Made by a program: the position numbers and the translations under genes. Under the pieces are notes generated by a model. It made no database searches. It was not told the origin of the DNA and was given only the letters and a program-made list of their open reading frames with translations. A stretch of 64,000 bases of DNA from Bradyrhizobium cajani (GTDB lineage: Bacteria; Pseudomonadota; Alphaproteobacteria; Rhizobiales; Xanthobacteraceae), in NCBI RefSeq assembly GCF_009759665.1, contig NZ_WQNE01000006.1, forward strand, positions 124,001-188,000, in the 5' to 3' direction. How positions within the stretch are numbered: position 1 is the first letter of the stretch; every line of letters begins with the position of its first letter. Below are positions 27,607-36,844 of the stretch, piece by piece.

Positions 27607-29152
27607 GGGCTGCCTCTGCTTTCCGGAAGTGGCCGGATCGCCTGACCACGAAGTTCGCGCACCGAAGCCATTGGCTGTCGTGCGGCGGCGTGTCTGGGCG
27701 CGGCTCAAGATCGAACCCGGCCGCGACCTGCGCCGGAACCTCGCCTGTCAACGCATATCGGCGGGCGCAATCGAAGGCGAGAAAGTCGTCCACGGTCTCG
27801 ATTTCCATGAAGCGGGCTTCCCTGGTCGCGAAGGGCGGCACCTGGCCCTCGAGGAATCGTCTGACATCCTCGGGCCGGGGCGCGATGCGAGCGATGTACT
27901 CGAGGCGGAGCTTCTTGCGCAGTTCGTACAGCGGGTCCGATGGCGGCTCGGCGAGCTCCCTTGCTTCGACGGGACGGCGCGGCTGCCTGGCCGGGGCCTG
28001 ATGGTGCTCCGACCAGGGGGACCACAGCGGCTCGATGCTCCATTCGATAGTTGCCTTGTGGTGTCTGCCGTCCCGCAGTAGGGCATCCAGGCGCCGCACC
28101 AAGTCGCCGGCCCGGCCGACCAGTCCCTGCCCGCCCCGCTCGGCGTACTTAATGGTGTTGCGGACCCGGGCTTCGAGCTGCCTGCGGAAGGCCTCGATCC
28201 TATCGAACATCTCCCCGATCTGATCGAAGACGCTTTCGATGGCCAGCAGGTCGTCGGCCGCGGCCATTCGACCGTCCTCGATATCGGCTGCCATGCTGGA
28301 AGCTGTGTACTCCTCTGCGAGGACCTGCATGGTTTGCGGGGTGTAGGAGATCCTCCGCGCGAGATCGACGATGGCGTCGCGGAAGCGGTACGGATGGTTG
28401 ACGGTGAGAATGGACTCGAAATCCTTCAGCAGGAGCTGGTCGACGAACTCCTCGAAAAAGGCTTCCAGCCGGGTAGCGACTGTTTTCGACTCCATGACGG
28501 TCCGCCGGACGCGCTTCAGGTCGGCGAGAATGGCCCGCAGGCTCTTAGTGAACTGATCGGCCTGATTGCGCGCCTCGCGGACGGCGAGCGCGGCTTCGCG
28601 CTGCTTGCGGTCGGTGATCTCGGGCCTCAGTTTTTCAACGGCCTCCAGGTTGAGGCGGATTTGCACGATCAAGCCGCCGAATCGCTGCGAGAGATCCTTG
28701 TTGAGGCTCGCGAGCCGCTGGATCACGAGCAGCGGTCCCATAGCCATGTCCACGGTAACGCGAAGCCCGTATTCCTCCTCTTCGAGCCATCCCCAGGCGA
28801 GCAGCCTAGCGTACAGTTGTCGGGCAAGACCGAGCGCCTTGTCGCCCTTCTCGGAAGCGAGCGCGACGTCGGCCTTGCGGATCCGGCGGCGTCCCGCGGA
28901 GATCAATTCCGGAAGGCTGCCGAAATCATCGCCCTCGTTCCAGAGGGCGGGGTTGGCGCGCATGACATCGTAGATGGCATGGACGACCTGCTGCGGGGTC
29001 GGAAACGACGGTGCGCCTGAAAAGAAGCGTTCGTGCAGATCGAGCAGACAGGCCGCGTACAGGTGCTTGTGATCGCGCGAGAAGGCCAAAAACGCGTCGT
29101 CATGCAAATGGCGGAACAAGGTCAATGACGCGGCTCCTGGGCCCGACTTCAT
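27596..29152 (-). CDS. jetA: Wadjet JetA: kleisin-type subunit
   Basis: JetA is the MukF-like kleisin that closes the JetC ring. The 518-residue protein begins MKSGPGAASLTLFRHLHDDA, with the family's LFRHLHDDAFLAFSRDHKHL block, winged-helix segments, long helices (LRPEITDRKQREAALAVREA) and a C-terminal winged helix. It is the first gene of jetABCD and overlaps the jetB start. I did not settle the Wadjet subtype from sequence alone. The operon is complete and frame-intact, in contrast to most neighbours. Confidence 0.88.
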   Translation of the reverse strand: MKSGPGAASLTLFRHLHDDAFLAFSRDHKHLYAACLLDLHERFFSGAPSFPTPQQVVHAIYDVMRANPALWNEGDDFGSLPELISAGRRRIRKADVALASEKGDKALGLARQLYARLLAWGWLEEEEYGLRVTVDMAMGPLLVIQRLASLNKDLSQRFGGLIVQIRLNLEAVEKLRPEITDRKQREAALAVREARNQADQFTKSLRAILADLKRVRRTVMESKTVATRLEAFFEEFVDQLLLKDFESILTVNHPYRFRDAIVDLARRISYTPQTMQVLAEEYTASSMAADIEDGRMAAADDLLAIESVFDQIGEMFDRIEAFRRQLEARVRNTIKYAERGGQGLVGRAGDLVRRLDALLRDGRHHKATIEWSIEPLWSPWSEHHQAPARQPRRPVEARELAEPPSDPLYELRKKLRLEYIARIAPRPEDVRRFLEGQVPPFATREARFMEIETVDDFLAFDCARRYALTGEVPAQVAAGFDLEPRPDTPPHDSQWLRCANFVVRRSGHFRKAEAARAQ

Positions 29153-29481
29153 GCTGAGATAGCGACGCTAAACGCATGATGTGCCGGACAACATTGTTAT
29201 TGAGAGTGGGTCTTGAAAATACAACCGGAAGATCGATTCGTTCTTAGTATGTTCTAATATAGCTTTCCAGCTCAATCGCTGTCGAGGCTCCAAAAGTCGG
29301 ATCGGAGTTTGGTGTCCGGGTCTTTAGATAACGGAACAAGCCGGCCTCAAGTCATTAAATCTATTTGTGTAACTCTTCCCAGACAAGGAGTTGCCGGCGC
29401 GAGAGATACAACCGTTTTGTTACCACTTCGCCAAAACTATGAAGCATTTTTCCATCATCGCCGAGTCTATACTCTCTATTC
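29153..29481. other. Divergent promoter region between jetA and hipB
   Basis: This AT-rich stretch must hold the jetA promoter on the minus strand. I see no clear operator for jetA. It leads into the operator array at 29482. Confidence 0.5.
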
Positions 29482-29578
29482 ATACGCAATTGCGTATTAA
29501 GCCTAAATATACGCGAAAGCGCATAATTAATAGATATTCGCGAACGCGCATATTGACGTTATATACGCACTCGCGTAT
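29482..29578. promoter_or_regulatory. Four evenly spaced palindromic operators before hipBA
   Basis: Four copies of a 16-bp palindrome ATACGC-N4-GCGTAT lie at 29482-29497, 29509-29524, 29536-29551 and 29563-29578. Copies 1 and 4 have perfect arms; copies 2 and 3 have one and two changes. Their centres are exactly 27 bp apart. The last copy ends 9 bases before the hipB ATG. HipB proteins repress their own operon by binding palindromes of this kind, so these are the likely HipB operators. Confidence 0.85.
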
Positions 29579-29587
29579 CGTGATTTG

Positions 29588-29839
29588 ATGGATACGATCG
29601 CCCGCACCCCGCAACAAGTTGGCGCTGGAATCAGACGCTTCCGGCGGCAGAAGAAGCTTACCCAGCGTGACCTGGGTGAGAAGATGCATGCGCGTCAAGC
29701 GACAGTCTCGAAGCTCGAGGCCGGCGAACCTGCAACGCAGCTGCGCATCCTGATGGATGCGTTGGCCGGGCTCGACCTCGAGCTCGTCATCCGGCCGCGC
29801 ACCAAATTAACGGCTGAAGCGATTGAGGATCTCTTTTGA
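29588..29839 (+). CDS. hipB: HipB-type antitoxin/repressor
   Basis: This is an 83-residue XRE-type DNA-binding antitoxin. The helix-turn-helix covers about residues 9-60 (IRRFRRQKKLTQRDLGEKMH, then QATVSKLEAGEP), followed by a beta strand of the dimer interface (LDLELVIRPRTK). The ATG at 29588 sits 9 bases after the fourth operator. The stop overlaps the hipA start (TGATG). HipB binds the toxin HipA and the operators, so expression is probably self-limiting. Confidence 0.88.
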   Translation: MDTIARTPQQVGAGIRRFRRQKKLTQRDLGEKMHARQATVSKLEAGEPATQLRILMDALAGLDLELVIRPRTKLTAEAIEDLF

Positions 29840-31158
29840 TGGCGCGTCGTCCTGCCCGGGCGCCGCTCAATGTTTACCTCAACACGCGGCTGGTCGGCCG
29901 GCTGCGACGCGAGAGCAGCGGCGCAATCGATTTCCAGTACGACAGGCAGTGGCTCGCGTGGGAAAATGCCATCCCTGTTTCGGTGTCGCTGCCTCTGCGC
30001 GAGGATCGTTATATTGGCGATCCAGTCGTCGCTGTCTTTGACAATCTTCTGCCCGACAATGACGACATTCGCCAACGCGTCGCTGAACGTGCGCATGCTG
30101 ACGGCCCCGACGCTTACAGCCTGCTCTCCGCCATCGGCCGCGACTGCATTGGTGCGCTGCAGTTCCTGCCCGATGGTGCCGCGCCCGGAGCCGCTGGCGC
30201 TATTGATGGCCGTGCCGCCAGCGATCAGGAGATTGCAGCCATTCTCGGCAATCTTGCCAGCAATCCACTCGGCATCGGCCCCGACCAGGATTTCCGTATT
30301 TCTCTGGCCGGTGCGCAGGAAAAGACAGCGCTGCTTTATTGGAAAGACAAGTGGTACGTTCCTCATGGCACGACCGCAACTACGCACATCATCAAGCCGC
30401 AGATCGGGAAGTTGCCGAACGGAATCGACCTGACCAGCAGCGTTGAAAACGAGCATCTGTGCCTCGAGCTGGTTGCCGCACTCGGCTTGCCGGTCGCCAA
30501 ATCAAGCATCATCGATTTCGCCGGGCGCCGCGTGCTCGCAGTTGAGCGGTTCGATCGCATCTGGACGCGCGACGGCCGGCTGTTGCGGCTGCCGCAGGAA
30601 GACTGCTGCCAAGCACTATCGGTTCCGCCCGCGCGCAAGTATGAATCCGACGGCGGACCTGGCATCCGCAAAATCTCGGATTTCCTCAAGGGCAGCGATA
30701 CGCCTGAGGACGACCGGGCCATTTTCTTCAAGGCGCAGATCGTGTTCTGGCTGCTTGCCGCCACCGATGGCCATGCGAAGAATTTTAGCATTCATTTGGC
30801 GCCGGGCGGACGTTTTCATCTTGCCCCGCTTTACGACATCATCTCGACCCAACCGAGCCTGGACGCTGGACAGATCAGCCAAAACCAAATGAAGCTGGCC
30901 ATGGCGATCGGTAGCAACCGGCATTACGTCGTCCACACGGTTCTCGGCCGACATTTCGTGCAGACTGCTAAGAGCTGCGGTCTATCCGACAAAACAGTCA
31001 AGGCTGTCTTCCAGCAGCTCGGCGATACAGCCGCAAAAGCCATAGATCAGGTGCTGAATGCGCTTCCAAAAGGATTTCCGGAGAAGATGGCCATATCGAT
31101 TGCTGATGGCGCGAAGCGCCGTGTGAATTCGCTGGCTGGTCTCAAGAGTAGTGAATGA
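29839..31158 (+). CDS. hipA: HipA-type kinase toxin
   Basis: HipA toxins phosphorylate glutamyl-tRNA synthetase or related targets and bring about dormancy. The 439-residue protein has the N-terminal HipA domain (residues 10-110), the P-loop serine motif ISLAGAQEKTALL (Ser near residue 155, the autophosphorylation site), the catalytic DGHAKNFSIH block and the YDIIST metal-binding block. All look intact and the length is typical of the family. The start is coupled to hipB through TGATG. With its antitoxin and operators complete, this toxin-antitoxin pair is probably active. Confidence 0.9.
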   Translation: MARRPARAPLNVYLNTRLVGRLRRESSGAIDFQYDRQWLAWENAIPVSVSLPLREDRYIGDPVVAVFDNLLPDNDDIRQRVAERAHADGPDAYSLLSAIGRDCIGALQFLPDGAAPGAAGAIDGRAASDQEIAAILGNLASNPLGIGPDQDFRISLAGAQEKTALLYWKDKWYVPHGTTATTHIIKPQIGKLPNGIDLTSSVENEHLCLELVAALGLPVAKSSIIDFAGRRVLAVERFDRIWTRDGRLLRLPQEDCCQALSVPPARKYESDGGPGIRKISDFLKGSDTPEDDRAIFFKAQIVFWLLAATDGHAKNFSIHLAPGGRFHLAPLYDIISTQPSLDAGQISQNQMKLAMAIGSNRHYVVHTVLGRHFVQTAKSCGLSDKTVKAVFQQLGDTAAKAIDQVLNALPKGFPEKMAISIADGAKRRVNSLAGLKSSE

Positions 31159-31330
31159 TCCGCGGCCAGTCGGCGCGGCGCGTAGGTAGGCTTTTCTGAC
31201 CGAGCTGGCGTTGCGGCCAAGATCTCGGGATCATATTTGCTATGTGTCGCCTTGATGAAAGAAGTTGCTCTCCGCGTCCCATCTTTCAAGGCGGCCTTCA
31301 TCGAAGGAGCCCAATCAGCCACCGCCGCAC

Positions 31331-31617
31331 TCAATTCGTGCCCGGCGCCTTCACCGCATGAGGCCGCTCCAACGCCTCTAGAACGGCGTTGAAAGCAAGT
31401 CCGATCATCGTGATGCTGATGATGCCCTACATCTGAGGCATCAGGAACGTGTACCGACTGTTGATGATGAGACAGCCAAGATTTGCCTTCGCCCCAACCA
31501 TCTCGGACGGCATCAGCACCACGTAGCGGACGCACTGCCAAGACGAGTGCATAAAAATGGTGGCAAGCAGGCAGGATCACCCTCCGGATCAGTTTCTGCA
31601 GCGTCGCGCCCAGCATG
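31331..31617 (-). pseudogene. Remnant of an ABC-transporter permease (SsuC/TauC-like)
   Basis: Read from 31617 down, the minus strand gives LGATLQKLIRRVILPAC, then in another frame NLGCLIINSRYTFLMPQM, a TAG stop, and GIISITMIGLAFNAVLEALE to a stop at 31331. This is the C-terminal third of a taurine/sulfonate/nitrate-type permease with at least one frameshift and one internal stop. No ATPase or binding-protein gene is next to it. Confidence 0.6.
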
Positions 31618-31647
31618 GTGATACGGAAGAGGCTTGCCGGAAGACAA

Positions 31648-33390
31648 CTATTTGACAAGCGTCTGACGGCGCCAGCTCTCGACAGCCTTGTCGAGCGTCG
31701 CCGCAGCCGCTGGGTCGGCCCAACGATCCCAGAACTGGATCGTGCCGCTAAGCGGTTCGTTTATCGGTTTGGCAATGCGGATACGCGTGGGCAGTAGAAT
31801 CGCATCGCCAACGACGAGTGCTTCGCCCGTGTCGAGGACCGGAAGCAGGTCGCCGAAGCCGCCGAGGCTGTCGGGCAGCAGCCGTCGCACGACAGCTTGG
31901 TCGTCACCGTTGGTCAGCCGCATCGCGATGAGATTGTTGCACTGGCTGGCAACCGTGCGGTTCACTTCGGCGGGGCGCTGGCTGATCACCACCAGCCCGA
32001 CGCCATATTTCCGCCCCTCCTTGGCGATGCGCTCGAAGGTAGCGATCGCATTCTCCGCGGCGCCCGAAGTCGGATCCTGTGGAATATAAAGATGCGCCTC
32101 GTCACAGAACAGGGCCACCGGATGGCGAAGCCCCTGCGTGCTCCACTGCTGCACGTGGAAGGCCATGCGCGCGACCATGCCGACGATCAGCGGCAAAATG
32201 TCGGATGGAACTTCAGAGAAGTCGATGATCTTGACGCCACCGTGGCCGCCTTTGGCCGCCCTGCCACCGAGCAGCAGCTCAACTGCGCGATCGAGCCAAT
32301 CATAGCTGTCCGCCACGCCGGACGCAGGGAATAGGAAGCCGAGGCGTCGATCGGTGCGTTTGCCCTCGAGGCGCTGGATTAGACGGCTGAGCTTGCCGTG
32401 GAAATCGCCCTGCTTCTCAGTGCCCGCCTTGGCTCCCGGTACCATCTCGGCGTTGAGCCGGTTGAGCTCGCCTAGCACGGTTTCCATCCTGAAAGGCACC
32501 GGACTGTCGATCGTGAAGTTGGCGAGCACCTCGACATGACCGCCGGCTTTCAGGAAGCCCGTCTTGGCGTCAACGACGGTACGCGACATGATCATGGCCT
32601 GGTTTGGGGCGTTCTGATCGGAGCGGTCAACAAACATCGAGACAAGCGCCTCGTAGCTCATGAGCCAATAGGGCAAATGCAGCACACCATCGTTCAGCCC
32701 CTTCCCCGCTTCGATGTCGCTTGGGCCTGCGACGCGAAGATGGACGAAACCGTCGCCAGCCATCGACGCATATTCTCCGTGCATGTCGAACACGATGGCA
32801 TTGGCGCTGTCGAGCTCGGCGATTTGCTCGAGCAGGCGCGCGGTCGTCCACGACTTGCCCGAGCCGGTGCTGCCCACGATGAGCGCATGACGCTGGAACA
32901 ACCTATTGCCATTGACGAACGCCTGAGCGTTGGGATCGAGCTATAGGCGCCAAGCGACAGGCGCTGCGCGCCGCCGGTCACCTCCGAAATCACCCCCATG
33001 AAGCGCGTAAGGCGCTCGCCTTCGAGAGCGAAGCAGCAGGCATCGATCTCCGGGACGGTCTCAAGCGTGCGGCGGAAGACATTGGCGCGCGGTCCGTCCC
33101 GATCGAGCAGCGTGCCGATCAACATAATCCGAACCAGATTGACTTCGGGATGCGCGGCCTCGCCTAGCTCGACATCGGCGATCTTCGCTTCACCGAGCGC
33201 GGTACGGATGATCTTTTGGATCACACCAATTAACTTATGGCCGGGAAGGCTGCTCTGGAGCGCAACCAGCCGGTTCACCTGCAGCGCCCGCAGCGCCTCG
33301 ACATCATCGACGTGGACGATCACCGTGGTCGTGTCGACCGATTGGACGCCGCCCAGCGCTTCTGCGTCCGCAAAAATTCAGAATGCTCAC
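31648..33390 (-). pseudogene. HerA-like ATPase, broken by two frameshifts
   Basis: HerA-type ATPases are hexameric DNA translocases; in bacteria they often pair with a SIR2 or NurA-like partner in phage defence. The GTG at 33390 overlaps the stop of the upstream gene (GTGA). One extra T in a T-run near 33378 throws the frame; the N-terminal barrel then reads TVIVHVDDVEALRALQVNRL. A missing C near 32941 separates LSLGAYS from DPNAQAF...RLFQRHALIVGSTGSGKSW, the Walker A site. Walker B (VALFCDEAHLYIP) and the arginine-rich C-terminal part VVISQRPAEVNRTV are intact down to the stop. An internal start could still make a 417-residue ATPase core without the barrel. Confidence 0.8.
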
Positions 33391-33722
33391 GCGGAAACTC
33401 CTGTCATCTCATTGAGGAAGCGATCGAGCCGCCAGATCGGTTGATCTACGTCGAACCCGTTGGGCACGTCGTGCATGTAGGCGCGCGCGCCCATCGTCCC
33501 CTCCTCGATCGCGAGGTAGCGCCGGCAGCGTCCGCCGCCCAGGAAGGTCCGGGCGGACGTGGTGGTAATCACGACAAGCGGGACGGAATCGCGGTCGCAA
33601 CGCTCGATCAGCTTGGTCTGAAGGTGTTCGTCGTTAAAGCCACATATCGACGCAAACTCGGCGTCGCGGACTGCATTTGAACTTAGCGATAATGATGTCG
33701 AGACATGCATTTTGTAATCCAA
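33387..33722 (-). CDS. Probable C-terminal fragment of the HerA partner protein
   Basis: The 111-residue product (MDYKMHVSTSLSLSSNAVRD to DRFLNEMTGVSA) stops within the start of the HerA gene, the coupling expected of the first gene of a two-gene HerA system. It has no complete domain that I can name; SIR2-type or NurA-type partners are usually 350-450 residues, so the 5' part is probably lost. The upstream 100 bases hold no continuation. Which partner family it belongs to is undecided. Confidence 0.5.
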   Translation of the reverse strand: MDYKMHVSTSLSLSSNAVRDAEFASICGFNDEHLQTKLIERCDRDSVPLVVITTTSARTFLGGGRCRRYLAIEEGTMGARAYMHDVPNGFDVDQPIWRLDRFLNEMTGVSA

Positions 33723-33823
33723 CTAAGCAACATTCTTCATTTGATGTGGGCGAGGCTCAAGCGTTGCCGTCGAAACACTCCTGCCAAACGCAGTAGAGCC
33801 ATTTTGTCGTTAAGCAAGGCGAC

Positions 33824-34858
33824 GTGATCTACAATAAGCTATTTGCCTGGAAAGGTACGTTCGGAGTCGTCCCGGCTGAATTAGACGGGATGTTCGTCTC
33901 TGATAAATTTCCGACTTATGAACTGGATCGAACCCAGGTCGACGAACGGTACCTCGGCTGGTATTTTCGTCATCCAGAGGTCTGGGAGCAAGCGCGTTCG
34001 ATGTCTACGGGATCGGCGGCGTTATCAAAACTCACACTCAACCCTCCAAAGTTTCTTCAGTTAGAAATGGCTTTGCCCGAAATCGACATGCAGCGAGCGA
34101 TAGCCGCCTTGAGCGTGTAGCGTCACAACTTCACAAAGCTGAAGCGTTGCGTGATCAGGCCGTACGTGAGTTGACCGCACTTCGCATTAGTGCACGAACG
34201 CTGTTCTTTGAAGATATTGCGGCAGATGGTCTCTTGGATGATGTTCTCTTAAGTAAGCCCAAGAATGGGTGGTCACCAGTCTGTGACAACGACGAGCGAG
34301 GCACAGCTGTGCTCACATTGTCTGCGGTGACCGGTTGGCAATTCAATGCGCAGACCATTAAGCGCACAGCCCTCTCAGTCGATGAAGATGCTTCATATTG
34401 GATTAAGAAAGGCGACCTTCTGATCACACGCAGTAACACGCCCGAGCTCGTTGGCCATGCAGCGATTTGCAGCGGGCTCACCGAGCCATGCATTTACCCG
34501 GACCTTATTATGAAACCCGCTGGATCCTGCGAAGGCGGACGCAAGGTTCGTTTGGCATTGGCTACAAAGTGCCTTGGTACGGGATTACATACGCCGCGAA
34601 GCGAAAGGCACCAGTCCTACCATGAAGAAAATCTCGCAAGGCACGGTGATGGCCATTCCCTTTCCTCTCATAACTCTGTCGGAGCAGCAGGAGCTGGTCC
34701 GCAAACTCGACTTGTTCTAGAATCGCGCGACCAAGGCTCAACAGCTTCAACAGATCACGGCAGAGGGTCTCAAGGCTGTATTGCCTGCGGTTCTGGATCG
34801 CGCCTTCAAGGGGAAACGTTCAGTCATAGCTGATCAGGTCGACGTAGCGGCAGCCTAA
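33824..34858 (+). pseudogene. hsdS: Type I restriction specificity subunit (HsdS), broken
   Basis: HsdS subunits read DNA targets for type I restriction enzymes. The first frame carries the end of a target-recognition domain (FVSDKFPTYELDRTQVDERY, LSKLTLNPPKFLQLEMALPE). A frameshift near 34100 leads to the central helix (RLERVASQLHKAEALRDQAV) and the start of the second domain (WIKKGDLLITRSNTPELVGH). Another near 34510 continues as VWHWLQSALVRDYIRREAKG, then a TAG at 34718 interrupts the C-terminal helix, which goes on to a stop at 34858. No hsdM or hsdR is nearby, so this is an orphan remnant. Confidence 0.75.
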
Positions 34859-34904
34859 TTGCGCATCGTGTCTGCTGCTTCCTGTGGCGCTGAAGCGATG
34901 AGGC

Positions 34905-35798
34905 CTACCGTCTAAATCGCGGAGTCCAGCTCTCGATGAGCGCATCTTCGTCGTCTTCCGTTTCGTCGGCTTCGGCACGTAGGCTCAGGTTTTTGCAGGT
35001 AAGGATCGTGAGCGTCCGACCGTACTGGCCAAGACCAACCACTTCTTCCGTCACACGGTAGATACGATCTCCGCCCAGCCAGTCGTTCAGGCGCCCTTCA
35101 TCAGACTCACGTCGGCCTGAGGTTACATTGTCGGGGTCTCCGTTGAATCGCGCTGTGACTGTACCGGCTGGCACAGGCGTGCCCTTCCGGGGCCAGCTCA
35201 AGCCTTTCGCCTGCTTGATCCCATCCGACATGAAACACCAGTCGATTTCGTCGCCGGTGGTGGACAAGACGGCGATGCCGTCTGACGTGAGGGCGCTGTA
35301 GCGGATCGCTGTGGCGGTCAGCGATGTCTCGCACGCCTTGCAAAGAGACTCGACGCAGGCCAGGCCGGGATCGTGATCCGCGATTGCCTTCTTGAACGGG
35401 AGTTCCGGCATCAGCAGCGCGGCGGCGAAATAATCCGCTTCCTGCTCAAATGGATCACCTGAAACGAATCCTGCGTGCGATTGATGCACGCCGGTTGCGA
35501 GCAGCGCTTCCGGATGGCCTTCGATGCAATAATGGCCCAGCTCGTGGCTGATGCTGAATCTCTGAAAGCCCCGGCTCGGGATGTGCGTTGCGTACATGAT
35601 GCCGAAATTGTCACCGGCTTTGATCAGCATGCCGGATACGCCGGAGGCGGTGTCCGGCTTCGCTTTCACGACGATGTCCTTGCTGGCGGCGATTGCTTCC
35701 GGGTCAACCCACAGGCCGTCAATCTTCATCTGGCGCAGCACCGAACTTGCCGCTGCTTCGGCCAGACTGCGACGTGCGGGGCCAGGTTTCCGTGTCAT
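34905..35798 (-). CDS. ImmA/IrrE-family metallopeptidase beside the Ubl operon
   Basis: This 297-residue zinc peptidase has the HExxH site as FSISHELGHYC (near residue 85) and the third-ligand region EQEADYFAAALLMP (near 118). The C-terminal ~130 residues are a further domain of unknown function. It follows the XRE gene with an ATGA overlap, so the two make a repressor-plus-protease pair like those that control several bacterial immune operons, where the protease destroys the repressor on DNA damage. It is transcribed away from the ubiquitin-like operon, which it probably helps to regulate. Confidence 0.85.
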   Translation of the reverse strand: MTRKPGPARRSLAEAAASSVLRQMKIDGLWVDPEAIAASKDIVVKAKPDTASGVSGMLIKAGDNFGIMYATHIPSRGFQRFSISHELGHYCIEGHPEALLATGVHQSHAGFVSGDPFEQEADYFAAALLMPELPFKKAIADHDPGLACVESLCKACETSLTATAIRYSALTSDGIAVLSTTGDEIDWCFMSDGIKQAKGLSWPRKGTPVPAGTVTARFNGDPDNVTSGRRESDEGRLNDWLGGDRIYRVTEEVVGLGQYGRTLTILTCKNLSLRAEADETEDDEDALIESWTPRFRR

Positions 35799-36145
35799 TC
35801 GCCTTCTTTGATGCCCCGCTTCACCAGCAGATCGACGAACTCAGTCGCAAGCTTCAGGTCCTGCTCGGTGAGCTTCCCCAGATCACGATGCAGGCGACCA
35901 ACCGTCGCTGCCGACGCTTCGGGCGTATCGGCTCGTCCCAACAAGTAGTCCGTCGTGACGTCGAGCGCGGTCGCCAGTGCTTTCAGATTGTCGAAGGATG
36001 GCTTTCGCGGACCCGATTCAAAATGGGACACGGAAGCAGGCGGCAGGCCCGCTTTGGCGGCCAGTTCGGCCTGATTCAACCCCCGCAACGCGCGGGCAGC
36101 CTTGAGGCGTTCTTTAAAGATATCAATAGGTTCGCTGGTTGGCAT
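35795..36145 (-). CDS. XRE-family repressor beside the Ubl operon
   Basis: This is a 116-residue helix-turn-helix regulator. The XRE domain is at residues 9-65 (FKERLKAARALRGLNQAELA, SVSHFESGPRKPS) and is followed by an acidic helix (EQDLKLATEFVDLLVKRGIK) that could be the protease target or dimer part. The ATG at 36145 fits the domain start; the frame is open well upstream but without protein-like text. The stop overlaps the peptidase start. It lies divergent to the DUF2188-Ubl-E2-E1 operon with a shared 115-base promoter region. Confidence 0.85.
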   Translation of the reverse strand: MPTSEPIDIFKERLKAARALRGLNQAELAAKAGLPPASVSHFESGPRKPSFDNLKALATALDVTTDYLLGRADTPEASAATVGRLHRDLGKLTEQDLKLATEFVDLLVKRGIKEGE

Positions 36146-36260
36146 GGCGATTTCGGCATATGGAACTTGACGGTTTCGCCAATCCAAGTCATGATCATGG
36201 CGGTCGTGGCAATCATGCCATGGCGGAATCGCAAGGCGCAAGCCCTGACAACGGAGTTTG
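36146..36260. promoter_or_regulatory. Shared divergent promoter of the XRE/peptidase pair and the Ubl operon
   Basis: This 115-base stretch must contain both promoters. A perfect 10-bp palindrome CATGATCATG (36190-36199) and a nearby CATGCCATGG are candidate repressor sites. The assignment is inference from position. Confidence 0.35.
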
Positions 36261-36505
36261 ATGATGTCCAAAAACGATCGGTTCGTCGTCCGGCACGGCG
36301 ATGACTGGCCGTGAAGAAGAGCGGCGTCGCCGCACCGGAGAGCGTGCACCACAAGCAGAGCCGCGCCGAGCAGCAGGCCAAGTCCACGGTCCGTGACCTC
36401 GGCGGCGGCGAAGTGCGCATCCAGGGCCGCGACGGTAAGTGGCGCGACTCGGACACCGTTGCCCCGGGCCGGGATTCGTTCCCGCCGCGCGACAAGAAAC
36501 ACTAA
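36261..36505 (+). pseudogene. DUF2188-type small protein, one-base frameshift
   Basis: The start MMSKNDRFVVRHGDDW runs into a stop, but one base over, the text continues as VKKSGVAAPESVHHKQSRAE and GGGEVRIQGRDGKWRDSDTV to a stop at 36505. Together they match the small DUF2188 proteins. A missing G in the TGGCC at about 36308-36312 (W-A-V-K in relatives) explains the break. The GGAG at 36252 is the ribosome site. It is the first gene of the ubiquitin-like operon; its role there is unknown. Confidence 0.7.
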
Positions 36506-36523
36506 CGAGCAGGAGAAGTGAAA

Positions 36524-36844
36524 ATGGCGAATGGAAATGAAGAACATGGTGGTGGCGGCAATCCCGGCCAGGGCGGCGGCAACCCGGGTCATGGTGGCGG
36601 CAACGACGAGGTAACCATCCACATCGACAAGAAGCAGTACAAGTCGCCGAGCCCGACAACGGGCGCAGCGCTGTACCTGCTCGGCCATGTTGCCGCCGGT
36701 TACGATCTGTGGCGTGAAGCGCACGGCCAGGGTGACGATGAGCAGATCGCCAACAATGCGACGCAGGTCGTGCTGAAGAATGGCGATCACTTCTACACCG
36801 CCCAGTCCTCGCTCAATCCGGGGGCGCGCCGTGACGGTCACTGA
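36524..36844 (+). CDS. Ubiquitin-like (multiubiquitin-type) protein
   Basis: This 106-residue protein is the ubiquitin-like modifier of the operon. It has a Gly/His/Asn-rich flexible N-terminal ~27 residues with near repeats (GGGGNPGQGGGNPGHGGG), then a single beta-grasp domain (VTIHIDKKQYKSPSPTTGAA, LYLLGHVAAGYDLW, VVLKNGDHFYTAQSSLNP). The tail is GARRDGH, not the terminal Gly-Gly of ubiquitin, so either it is trimmed first by the JAB peptidase or it is joined in a different way. An AGGAG precedes the ATG. A GTG at 36518 is an alternative start. It overlaps the E2 gene by 14 bases. Confidence 0.8.
   Translation: MANGNEEHGGGGNPGQGGGNPGHGGGNDEVTIHIDKKQYKSPSPTTGAALYLLGHVAAGYDLWREAHGQGDDEQIANNATQVVLKNGDHFYTAQSSLNPGARRDGH

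Noticed and set aside
29482..29578. Evenly spaced palindromes resembling a CRISPR array or plasmid iterons
   Set aside because: The repeats are 16-bp palindromes with 11-bp gaps right before hipB, without cas genes or a replication gene; operators explain them better.
31047..31658. 203-codon minus-strand open frame
   Set aside because: It is chance joining of the hipA antisense and the permease remnant; the recognisable permease text switches frame within it.
36146..36841. N-terminal extension of the XRE repressor to 348 residues
   Set aside because: The extension is antisense to the Ubl and DUF2188 genes and has no domain; the XRE domain begins at the ATG at 36145.
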